Origin: Cryptomeria japonica
Lineage: Eukaryota; Streptophyta; Pinopsida; Cupressales; Cupressaceae
NCBI RefSeq assembly: GCF_030272615.1
Contig: NC_081407.1
Coordinates: forward strand, 435,462,730-435,526,729
Reading direction: 5' to 3'
DNA: 64,000 bases
The translations under genes were made by a program, and so were the position numbers. Shown here piece after piece: positions 37,577 to 47,240 of this stretch (positions within the stretch are counted from its first letter, which is position 1; each line of letters starts with the position of its first letter). Below the pieces are notes generated by a model. It had not been told where the DNA came from. It did no database searches and was given only the letters and a program-made list of their open reading frames with translations.

Positions 37577-38125
37577 CACCAACTTGAATTCTCCTTCAAT
37601 GCTTGATTGCCTATTCACTTGGAATTGAATTGATTTTATAACTAAGAGATCACTTGATTTTATATGGCTTGAAAGCATTTTATCCCGATGGCTTTAAATT
37701 AAAGTACTTTCTCTTCTATTTGGTATTGGTGGAGCAGATCCTTTTATGATATGTAAGTTGAGAATATTTTATGAAAGGTCCCTAAATGAATACACTTTAA
37801 ACTGATTTTAATATACCTTGAAGTGTGCAATATGGAAGGTTTGTATTCTTAATCTCCTGCCCATTTCTTAATTTAAAAGATGATATCTTTATTAAATATC
37901 TTTATTAACTTGATTTCTCCTTCAATTCTTGATGAATGATTGATTGCACGTTCACTTGGAATTGAATTGATTTTATAATTAAGAGATCACTTGAATTGTA
38001 GGTAAACCCCTTCAAATGATAGGGTAGGCTTCCTTTTATACCTAATATATGTCTTGAAAGCATTTTATTGTGATGGCTTTAATTTAAAGTACTTTCTCTT
38101 CTATCTGGTATTGGTGGAGCAGAGG
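37577..38125 (+). repeat. Direct duplication feeding the hairpin arm
   Basis: A segment from CTTGAATTCTCCTTCAATGC to GGTATTGGTGGAGCAGA (about 37577-37738) recurs at about 37911-38121, with an extra piece of about 60 bp in the second copy. The end of the second copy is the left arm of the hairpin at 38051. Confidence 0.75.
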
Positions 38126-38282
38126 TTGCATTACATCATCCTAGGATACATATTTCCGTAGATACAACACAAGTTAAATGTATCGTAGGTCGATGCAAAG
38201 CAACCTCTGCTCTAGAGATCACCAAAAAATAGAGAAAGAACTTTAATTTAATGCCATCAGGATAAAAGTCTTTAATCAAGAC
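38051..38282. ncRNA. miRNA-precursor-like hairpin inside the CACTA element
   Basis: The left arm 38051-38155 and the reverse complement of 38176-38282 match over about 100 bp with scattered mismatches, with a loop of roughly 20 nt. The best paired part is GAGCAGAGGTTGCATTACATC (38117-38137) against its partner at 38192-38212 (19 of 21). Shape and length fit a plant MIRNA foldback or a young inverted duplication. Expression and target are unknown. Confidence 0.55.
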
Positions 38283-39150
38283 AGATAAAATTTGAGTTTT
38301 ATTGTCATCATTTACTTTGCCAAATTCTTCACACGTAACTCCTGAATCAATTTCCTACTCACAAGAATTTTATTATGTCTCAAATATAGGGAAACAGAAG
38401 GCTTCAAATAGTAAACTTGAACATGCAACTAAATCCATTGACTAACCAGAAGAACAAAATTAAGAAATGGTTTGATCATCTGAGAGATGTTGTAAGAATT
38501 TTTTTTGTTTTGGTTATGGTTGTGGTGTTTATAGGGAGACATTTATAAATTTATATCTATTTTCACTATTTAATGGTTTATGGGTTTGTAATGGTAATTT
38601 AATGTTCTTTCATATTTTTGTATATATTCTTTATAATAGCCTATTATATTGATTTGTTCTATTATGCATAATGGTGTGGGTCAGACGACTTTGCCGTCGG
38701 TGCATGAAAGCATTGAACGAGTTCTACTTTTAAAAATTACATGAAACATTTTTAATTTATTTGATTTAGTGTTATTTGCAAAAAATGATTATCAATGATG
38801 TTTCTTTTCTCCAAGAATTGTCTATGACCTTTCTGTCAGATAATATGTAACATCGAATGACTAAATCTTTTCATTACAAATGCTTATTTTATTTAATTAT
38901 TATCTCAGCGTGAATTAAAATTTATATCTGTACGGAAGCAGAACATACAAGTTCAAGAGTCATGTGCAAGCAAATTTCCTAAAAGAAAGCAAGTAGGCAT
39001 TATCTTGAATGACATGGAAACAAGCTCATCAGCTACCTAGAAGAGAGCAATTGGAGAATGGCAGAGGAAAGTGTTTAAGGGTGATAAATAGATAGATAGT
39101 ATGCAATACAAACAAACAATGTTTGGAGTGTCTGATGTGACATCTCTAAT

Positions 39151-39795
39151 TTATGTTTGGAGGGTCTAACTGGTTTTGGAGTTCCTGCGAAACCTATTGA
39201 GCCATGCTTGGAGGAAATCAATGTGTTCATGCAAGGAGCACCTTTTTTCTATTATGAGAATGATACTTTTGCACCTAGGGATATTTGGAAGTCAATATCC
39301 AAAAATTTCTATAGTGTGGAACAAGAGTTGGCGGACTTGAAGTATAATTGTCAGCTTTCAGAAGACGAAGAGGTTATGTACACAATATCCCAATATAAGA
39401 GCAATTTCAAGAATTACCTCTCCCCCCCATGACTATTCAGGAAGCACTTCCTCAAACAGAGGACTATTGGCCTCCATGGGATCAAAGAAAAAAATTAAAG
39501 TATAGACTCTAGACGATGTGGTGGTGTCCTCCGTGAAGAACTCTACACTATAATTGAAAATTCATGAGGGAAACTACAAGATAGTGAAGAGAAATACAAT
39601 CTTGAAAAGTGGGAAGAATGGATCTTGGTTTGGGTGGGGCCAAGTCAGGTGGCTCCTCTAGAGGTTGATGAGATAGAAATCATATTAGGATTTGAAAAAC
39701 ATCACACTCGTAGAACTTTGTGTGCAAGTGATCGATTGCGGTGTTTGGGTAATGCATTCCAAATAGATACAGTTGCATGCCATCAAGACTGTATC
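39151..39795 (+). pseudogene. DRM-type DNA methyltransferase fragment, left arm
   Basis: In successive frames: GFGVPAKPIEPCLEEIN, PFFYYENDTFAPRDIWKSIS (39157-39432), then TIQEALPQTEDYW near 39437, and LVWVGPSQVAPLEVDEIEII plus GFEKHHTRR and CLGNAFQIDTVA (39625-39780). This order matches the plant DRM (domains rearranged) de novo cytosine methyltransferases, in which motifs VI-X come before motif I. The last piece is motif X (LGN-FQ-DTVA). The SAM-binding motif I that should follow is absent, as is the N-terminal UBA region, so it cannot be an enzyme. Frame breaks are present. No introns are evident, but I cannot compare with the host gene. Confidence 0.85.
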
Positions 39796-40440
39796 TATTT
39801 GGAATGCAATTGTATCTATTTGGAATGTATTACCCAAACACTGCAATCGATCACTTGCACACAAAGTTCCACGGGTGTGATCTTTTTCAAATCCTAATAT
39901 GATTTCTATCCCATCAACCTCTAGAGGAGCCACCTGAGTTGGCCCCACCCAAACCAAGATCCATTCTTCCCACTTTCCAAGATTGTATTTCTCTTCACTA
40001 TCTTGCAGTTTCCCTTGTGAATTTTCAATTGTAGTGTAGAGTTCTTCACGGAGGACACCACCACATCATCTAGAGTCTATGCTTTAATTTTTTTCTTTGA
40101 TCCCATGGAGGCCAATAGTCCTCTATTTGAGGAAGTGCTTCCTGAATAGTCATTGGGGGGAGAGTTAATTCTTGTGGTCACTCTTCTATTGGGAGATTGT
40201 GTACATAACCTCTTGGTCTTCTGAAAGCTGACAATTATACTTCGAGTCCACCAACTCTTGTTCCACACTATAGAAATTTTTGGATATTGACTTCCAAATA
40301 TCCCTAGGTGCAAAAGTATCATTCTCATAATAGAAAAAAGGTGCTCCTTGCACAAACACATTGATTTCCTCCAAGCGTGGCCCAATAGGTTTCGCAGGAA
40401 CTCCAAAACTAATTAGACCCTTCGGACATAAATTAGAGAT
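39788..40440 (-). pseudogene. DRM-type DNA methyltransferase fragment, right arm
   Basis: Mirror copy of the left-arm fragment on the minus strand: EEINVFVQGAPFFYYEN (40374-40186) and VWVGPTQVAPLEVDGIEII, GFEKDHTRG, CLGNTFQIDTIA (39957-39685 frame). It keeps GFEKDHTRG, closer to the family sequence than the left arm (GFEKHHTRR), so the arms have diverged a little since duplication. Confidence 0.85.
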
Positions 40441-40910
40441 GTCACATCAGACACTCGAGACATTGTTTGTTTGTATTACATACTATCTATCTATTTATCA
40501 CCCTTAAACACTTTCCTCTACCATTCTCCAATTGCTCTCTTCTAGGCAGCAGATGAGCTTGTTTCCATGTCATTCAAGATAATATCTTCTTGCTTTCTTT
40601 TAGGAAATTTGCATGCAAGAGACTCTTCAACTTGTATGTTCTGCTTCTGTACAGATATAAATTTTAATTCACACTGAGATAATACTTAAATTAAATAAAC
40701 AATTGTAAAGAAAAAATTTAGTCATTCGATGTTACATATTATCTGACGGAAAGGTCCTAGACAATTCTTGGAGAAAGGAAACATCATTGATAATCATTTT
40801 TTGCAAATAACACTGAATCAAATAAATTAAAAATGTTTCATGTAATTTTTAAAAGTAGAACTCATTCAATGCTTTCATGCGCCGACGGCAAAGCCATTCG
40901 ACCCACATCA

Positions 40911-41234
40911 TCTCTCGTCATCGGAATTCTGACAACCACTAATGAAATGCTCGACAAGGATGCTTTGCATCCCACAACACTCCTCTGTCAGAATTTCATA
41001 CTTTGGTGTCAGAATTCCGACGATAGCACGAGATGGTGATGGTATTCGTTCGCAGAATGAGCATGCATGGTGGCCATCAGAAAGGTTGTGGTAATGTCAA
41101 AATTGCGATGACCATGAGGATAGTCGGAACTTTCGACACAAAGTTTTCGACGGCCGTTTTTGTTAGTAGTGCGATGAAATATGGTCGGAAATATGACGAT
41201 TGGCCGTCAAAATCTTGACCCAAATGTACTAGTG
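40911..41234. repeat. Right subterminal repeats and terminal inverted repeat of the CACTA element
   Basis: Units include ATCGGAATTCTGACAACC (about 40920), GTCAGAATTCCGACGATAGC (about 41008), GTCAAAATTGCGATGACC (about 41096), GTCGGAACTTTCGAC and GTCGGAAATATGACGATTGG (about 41183), ending in GTACTAGTG. Confidence 0.8.
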
Positions 41235-41237
41235 AAT

Positions 41238-41389
41238 CCTTACCGGTATTGCAATTATCTGATAAAACTGTTCACTGATATAAAAGACTAGTTCACCGGT
41301 ATTAAGCAGTAAGTTGGTTAAGTTGTTTTGTTTTGAATTTATTAGACAACTGATTCACCCCCCCTCTCAGTTGTCTCCGGGACCTAACA
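41238..41389 (+). repeat. 5' LTR of A2, second part
   Basis: Resumes with CCTTACCGGTATTGC and ends GGGACCTAACA just before the primer site. It matches the last part of the 3' LTR. Confidence 0.93.
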
Positions 41390-41391
41390 AT

Positions 41392-41403
41392 TGGTATCAG
41401 AGC
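41392..41403 (+). other. Primer binding site of A2 (tRNA-Met initiator)
   Basis: TGGTATCAGAGC, exact, two bases after the LTR. Confidence 0.93.
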
Positions 41404-41445
41404 CTAGTCCTCTTTTGTAGAAGTTTAACAGCTTGAGGAGATCCA

Positions 41446-42306
41446 ATGTCTACTAACTATTTTAGGAAGGACAATCCTAAACTTGATGGAACCAACTATG
41501 GCATATGGAAGATCAGAATGGAGACATATTTAAATTGCATTGGAAAGGACATTTGGGATGTTACAAAGAATGGCTATACTGCTTCTACTCAAAGCCAACC
41601 TAATCCACCTAACTTGACTAAAGATGAAGAAAATGATTGCAAAGCAAGAGAAGCACTTTTGAGCACATTAACAAAAACACTGAATGAAGGAGATTCCACG
41701 ATCAAAATTGCAAAGCTTGAAAGCTTCTGGGTTAGGTATGAAAATCTAAAAATGGAAGAAGATGAAAGGATTTCTGCTTTTATGGAAAGAGTTAATGAAA
41801 TTGTTTTGGGTATTAAATGTTGTGGAGGAACCTTAAGTGAAGATGAAATTGTTTCAAAAGTTTTAAGAGGATTGCCACCGGCATACAAAATGAAGGTCAC
41901 TGCTATAAATGAGTTAAGAACAATGCCTAATACATTAGTAACTAGAGATACATTGATTGGAAAACTTTCAGCCTTTGAAATTGAGGAATTTGGTCCTGTT
42001 GCTACTATAAAGACAGATTTAGCCTTTAAAGCATCAACATCATCTACATCATCATTTGACAAATCTGATTGGAAAGCCTTTTATACAAGAGAACTTGAAG
42101 AAAGAAGGAAAGAAAATGAAGAACTTGAAGCACTATTTGCAAGGAAAATGCCTAAAGGTCTAGTTAGAAGTAAGTATGAAGGTAAAGCACCCTTTAAATA
42201 TTTTAACTGTAATAAGATTGGTCATATGGCTTCAAGATGCCCTGATAGACATTCTAGACTAAGAGAAGAAGCTAGAAGGACATACAAGCCTAACCTTGAA
42301 TATTAG
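41446..42306 (+). CDS. Copia Gag of A2
   Basis: A 286-codon frame from ATG. LDGTNYGIWKIRMETYL (about residues 12-28) is the plant copia Gag N-terminal motif; the UBN2-like helical region with FMERVNEIVLGIK and LRGLPPAYK follows. A knuckle near residues 252-265 reads YFNCNKIGHMASRC, with its first Cys replaced by Tyr. A TAG at 42304 separates it from pol, which continues in the same frame, so originally it was one Gag-Pol polyprotein. Confidence 0.88.
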   Translation: MSTNYFRKDNPKLDGTNYGIWKIRMETYLNCIGKDIWDVTKNGYTASTQSQPNPPNLTKDEENDCKAREALLSTLTKTLNEGDSTIKIAKLESFWVRYENLKMEEDERISAFMERVNEIVLGIKCCGGTLSEDEIVSKVLRGLPPAYKMKVTAINELRTMPNTLVTRDTLIGKLSAFEIEEFGPVATIKTDLAFKASTSSTSSFDKSDWKAFYTRELEERRKENEELEALFARKMPKGLVRSKYEGKAPFKYFNCNKIGHMASRCPDRHSRLREEARRTYKPNLEY

Positions 42307-45300
42307 AGATACAGATTTAAGAAGAATAAAGACAAATCTTGTTATCTTGCTGATGAAGGAGTGACTGATGATTCTAATGAGGATCTGACAGACAATGGAT
42401 GGGTTTTTGTTGCTATAATAGAAGATCAACCGACACCTACAGTCCAACCGGTAGAGAAGACCTTGGTAGCTAAAATTGAAGTAAAGGATGAATGGATCAT
42501 TGATTCAGGATGCTCACATCATATGACAAGTGATAAAGGTAAATTCTTGAACTTTCAAGAATATAATGGAGGTCTAGTGAGATTTGGAGATGATAAAGCT
42601 TGTCTGATCAAAGGTAAAGGTACAACATCTCTTGATGGTAAGCATAACACTGACAATGTTTACTATGTTGAAGGTTTAAAGCATAATCTTTTGAGTGTTG
42701 GTCAATTAGTTGAGAAAGGATTTCAGTTACAATTCAAAAATGGAAAATGCAAAATCATGAATAGAACTAGTTTAGAAATTTCAACCGGTAATCAAACTAG
42801 AGGTAATATCTTTCATTTGAATAACAGTGAAAAGACATGCTTGATTGCACATATTGATGAAAGTTGTCTATGGCATAAGAGACTTTGTCATGTAAACTTT
42901 GATTGCATGGTGAAAATCAGTACTACTAAGGCAGTTAGAGATTTACCTAAAATTGTCAAACCTCACAATACAGTATGTAAGGAATGCCAATTTGGAAAAC
43001 AAGTTAGAACTACCTTTAAAAGTATTCCAGAAAAATCCAATAATGCTCTTGACTTAATTCATACTGACTTATGTGTTCCAGCTAGAGCCAAAAGCTTGCA
43101 AGGTGATAGATATTTCATGCTAATAATTGATGACTATTCTAGAATGCGTTGGGTTACTTTTCTGAGAGAAAACTCAAAAGCACTTGGGAAGTTCAAACTG
43201 TTCAAAGAAATGGTAGAAAATGAAATTGGTAAGAAAATTAAATGTCTAAGATCAAATCAAGGAGGAGAATTTACATCTAAGGAATTTAATGCATTCTATG
43301 AAGTGAATGGAATTAGAAGACAACTATCAGCACCTCAGATACCACAACAAAATGGAGTTGTTGAAAGGAAAAACAAAACTATCTTGGATGCAGCTAGAAG
43401 TATGTTATCAGAAGCAAATCTACCACATGTATATTGGAGAGAGGCAGTAAGTACAACGGTCTATACATTCAACAAAGTTCACATCAAAGGTGAAACCGGT
43501 AAGACCCCTCATGAAGTATGGTTTGGTATTACTCCTACTCTTAAATATTTCAGAATATTTGGAAGTAAATGCTATATTAAAAGAGATGAGTATATTGGGA
43601 AATTTGATCCTAGAAGTGATGAAGGAATATTTCTTGGTTATTCATCTAAAAGTAAAGCATATAGATGTTTTAACAAAAGATTGCAGAAAATTGTTGAGAG
43701 TACAAATGTGAAGATTGATGAACAATTCAGAGGAACTTCAAGGTATATAGACTCTGAACTGGCAACAAAAATTCTAACAAGTGAACCTACACTGAACCCA
43801 CCAGTACAGAATGAAGATCCAGTTACACCAGTAGCATCTGAAAATTCCACTGTGACTGAGAAACAACAGCAAACAAAGACACCCCGGTATGTAAGACTAA
43901 ATCATTCTGAAGATCAGATAATTGGAAATAAGCATAAAGGAGTTATGACAAGAGGAAGATTGGGAACTAAAGAGGTATGTCTTATTTCTCAAATTGAACC
44001 ATCATCAGTTAATGAGGCATGTGAAGATAAATATTGGATTACAGCTATGAAAGAATAATTAGAACAAATTGAGAAGAATAACACTTGGACATTAGTTCCC
44101 CAGTCTAAAGATAAAAATGTAATTGGAACCAAATGGGTATTCAGAAACAAATTTAATGAAGATGGTAAGGTTATTAGAAATAAAGCAAGACTAGTGTGTA
44201 AGGAATATTCTTAGAAAGAAGGAATTGATTACAATGAGACCTTTGCACCAGTAGCCAAAATTGAGGCAGTCAGATTATTTTTGGCTTTTGTAGCACACAA
44301 GAACTAAAAAGTATATCAAATGGATATTAAATGTGCATTTTTGAATGGAGATCTTGAAGAAGAAGTTTACATTGAACAACCTAATGGATTTTCTTTGACA
44401 GATAACAAAGATATGGTTTGCAGGTTAAGGAAAGCTTTGTATGGATTGAAACAAGCTCCAAGAACTTAGTATGCAAGATTGGATAAGTATCTTTTGAAGA
44501 TTGGTTTTTCTAAGGGTAATGCTGACAACAACTTATATTATAAAGTAACTAATGATGACATCTTGGTTATAGAAGTTTTTGTTGATGATATAATATTTGG
44601 AGGAGAAGATGGACTATGTAAAGAATTTTCTATTGAAATGCAACAAGAATTTGAAATGTCTATGATTGAAGAAATAAAATTATTTTAAAGATTGCAGATT
44701 ACACAGACTGACAAAGGTATATTCTTGAGTCAATCCAAGTACTTAAAGGAGTTACTAAAGAAATTTGGGATGGAGAACTCTAAACTAGTAAGCACACCTA
44801 TGACTACAAATGACAAACTATCACTAAGGGATGAATCTACACCTGTTAATCCAACTAGGTACAAATATATGATAGGAGGTTTACTGTATTTGACACAAAC
44901 CAAACCCGATATCATGAATGTAGTATGTATTGTTTCAAGATTTTAGAGTAATCCTAGAGAAAATCATGAATCAATAGTAAAAAGGATTTTTCGGTACTTA
45001 CAAGGCACAACAAATCTTGGATTATGGTATCCTAGAGATGAAAACTTTGAGTTATGTGCATACACAGATGCAAATTGGGTAGGAGATGTGGATGAAAGAA
45101 AAAGCACCATCAGAGGAGCATTTTTTCTTGGAAATAGACTAGTTTCTTGGTTGAGTAAGAAACAAAGCAGTACATCCTTATCAACAACAAAATCAGAATA
45201 TGTTGCAGCAGCAACTACTTGTACATGGGTACTATGGCTTAAACAAATGTTGAAAGACATAAAGGTAAAATGAAAGGAACCTATAACTATCTATTCTGAT

Positions 45301-45612
45301 AACACTGCAACAATTGATATATCTAAGAACCCGGTACTACATTCTAAAACCAAACATGTTTCTATCAAACTGAATTTTCTAAGGGAGAATGTTGGAGCAA
45401 AAGAAATTAAACTAGTTTATGTGAATACTAAAAAGTAGATTGGAGATATTTTCACTAAACCTCTGCCTAAGGAGACCTATGAATATCTTAGAGATCAGCT
45501 TGGGGTCATTCCCCCACCGGTAGATACTTAGAAAGCTGATGTTTGTCATCAACCGAAAGAATTAACAGAGAAATATTTTTACTCCAGCTTTGATGAGGAA
45601 GCTACTTCTTAG
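42307..45612 (+). pseudogene. Copia Pol of A2: protease, integrase, reverse transcriptase, RNase H
   Basis: One frame with about ten in-frame stops and no visible frameshift. Order of domains is that of Ty1/copia. Protease: WIIDSGCSHHMT near 42490. Integrase zinc region: LWHKRLCH...C..C near 42868-42995. Core: HTDLC near 43060, then LRSNQGGEF near 43248 with Asn where the family has the second catalytic Asp, and NGVVERKN near 43350. Reverse transcriptase: [26 protein letters not shown] near 44440, and FVDDIIFGG near 44580. RNase H: AYTDANWVGD near 45060, SLSTTKSEY and the final IFTKPLP. The stops and the changed integrase residue show an inactive copy. The open part is 42361-44058. Confidence 0.93.
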
Positions 45613-45792
45613 GGGGAGTAGTTGGTATACTAAATTTGTTCGTATTTTGTATGTGAACTTGTTTTTTTAACTTTGGCATTTGATGTCAAAGGGGGAGAGA
45701 TTGGTATGGAAAAACACAAGGAAACACATGTTACTCTCAGGGGGAGAGATTGTTACTTTGGGAGAGCTTACTTATATTTTGATAATTATTGG
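45613..45792 (+). other. 3' non-coding region of A2 with repeated purine tracts
   Basis: AGGGGGAGTA (45611), AAAGGGGGAGAGATTGG (about 45688) and CAGGGGGAGAGATTGTT (about 45739) resemble the true polypurine tract AAAGGGGGAGAT at 56499-56510. The region is interrupted at 45792 by element E (target ATTGG) and resumes at 56425. Confidence 0.75.
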
Positions 45793-47226
45793 TGTAGATC
45801 AGGAAATTGAAAATCATCAAAACAATAGCAATTAGGACAACCACAGAACCTAAAGCTGCTATGAAAGCAATCCCAATCCAATCAATGAAGACATAAAGAC
45901 AAGATATTCAAATCAAATGAAATTGAAACAAACTTACGCAGATATCTCCTTCATGTGGCTCCATTGTTCTTCTTTCACCTTCAAATTTGATGTGGATCTC
46001 ACCTACAAGTGCAAAATGCAAGTGGAAAGCAAGTTGTTGATGAAATTCGCAGCATAAGGTTACTCGAAAATGTGATTGATTCCTCCTTTTATTGAAGAAA
46101 ATCATCCAATTTATAGACAAATTGGAGAGAGGAAAAGATTAGCATGAAGAGATTTGAAAGGAAATTCTAATCAAGAATGGAAAAATTATGACAAATGTAT
46201 GACAATTTCTATGCAAGGTGTATGACAAATTATGCACAAATTATGGCAAGTTGCTATGCAAGATGTATGACAAATTATGACAAGATTGAAATGCCATTCC
46301 CATGACAAAAGGGAAGAGAGAAAATAGCAACAAATGGAAGCATAAACATAGGAGAAAATGATGGAATGAAATTAGGGGAAATATTAGAAAAATTAAAGAA
46401 AATAGGAGAAATAGAAATTAGGAATTGGGAGAAATTAGCAAATTAGAAAATTGAGGAAAAAGATGAAATAGAAATTAGGTGAATTAATTAATAGGTTTTC
46501 ATCCATTAATTAATTCATGAAAGAGACCTATGACTAAATAAATAGATTTATTTAACCCACAAAGAAGAAGAAAAGGATTAAATGAACAAATCATAAAACC
46601 CTAGAAATAAGAGGGCAAGGAATTAGGTCAAGACAACAAGAAATTAATGTAGGTTCGATCATGATTCTAATTGACAAAGGACCAATGTTGATAAATGATT
46701 GAGATTGATTGACAAAAATCAATGAAAAATTGACCAAGATTGACAAGGAGATCAAATTGATAGGTGCCAATTGACGAGGAATAATGACTAATCGATCCAA
46801 ATTGACATGATTGAAAAGGACAAGGATAGGTGACAAATCGATCGCAAAATGACAAGATTGACAAATTGATAATCGCAAATGATTACTAACAAGCTAAAGA
46901 TGATTGAAAGATTGACAAGAGGATAAAACCCTAATTCTATCATCGATTAGGATTGATGATGTCCAAAATGATGATAAATGAGCATGCACCATGATGTGAC
47001 AGGATAAGATCGACCAAAATCATGACTGAAGATTGCTATCGACAAGACCTAATTTGAAAGTGATAAAAATGAGAAATGCAGAAGAAGGACTCGATGCTTG
47101 CAAATGATAAAGACTAAGTGCACAACATAGAAGAAATGTTAATGCGACGCAAGAACCCTAAAATAAGGCAATGCGCAAATGTTAAAGTATGACTCCACAA
47201 GCGTTGACCATTTTTAGACGTCTACA
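45793..47226 (-). repeat. 3' LTR of element E (left copy)
   Basis: Plus-strand edges TGTAGATCAGG and GACGTCTACA. Partner of 54991-56424 with few mismatches. Confidence 0.93.
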
Positions 47227-47240
47227 TTTTGCCCCTCTTT
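47227..47240 (-). other. Polypurine tract of element E
   Basis: AAAGAGGGGCAAAA on the minus strand, directly before the 3' LTR. Compare element F at 8926-8939. Confidence 0.85.

Larger units (their letters stand above)
38672..40910. repeat. 2.2 kb inverted repeat carrying a DRM methyltransferase fragment
   Basis: Left arm 38672-39773 and right arm 39788-40910 are reverse complements with high identity by eye (outer edge GTGGGTC...TTTGCCGTCGG). The apex is a perfect 21-bp stem (39753-39773 with 39788-39808) around the 14-nt loop TGCATGCCATCAAG. Just beyond the apex stem the right arm has a duplicated segment of about 20 bp. A transcript through it would fold into about 1.1 kb of double-stranded RNA. 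It lies wholly inside the CACTA element, ending about 320 bp from its right end. Confidence 0.93.
31131..41234. mobile_element. CACTA (En/Spm, CMC) DNA transposon, non-autonomous, with captured DRM inverted repeat
   Basis: The left end is CACTAATTCATTTAG and the right end, read inward, is CACTAGTACATTTGG: 13 of 15 terminal positions match. It is flanked by the 3-bp duplication AAT (31128-31130; 41235-41237) inside the 5' LTR of A2, and removing it restores the LTR. Palindrome-like GTCGGAATTCCGAC motifs cluster in both subterminal regions, as in CACTA elements where transposase binds. I find no TNPD/TNPA-like reading frame in 10.1 kb, so it would need an autonomous partner. Cargo includes GC-rich repeats, a possible LINE piece, a 5S-like piece, a hairpin and the DRM inverted repeat. 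Confidence 0.93.

Noticed and set aside
39157-39432. 91-codon frame read as a genuine small protein
   Set aside because: It begins at a TTG, is mirrored in the other arm, and reads as an internal DRM piece without motif I. It is better explained as inverted-repeat cargo.
38672-40910. The inverted repeat as an assembly artefact or as a separate foldback transposon
   Set aside because: Arms differ by several substitutions and a duplicated segment of about 20 bp, so this is not a simple mis-join. No target duplication is seen at its edges, so a separate insertion is not supported. An artefact cannot be fully excluded without reads.
46591-46878. Minus-strand frames in the E LTRs (also at 55789-56074)
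   Set aside because: Present in both LTRs because these are repeats; no protein similarity.
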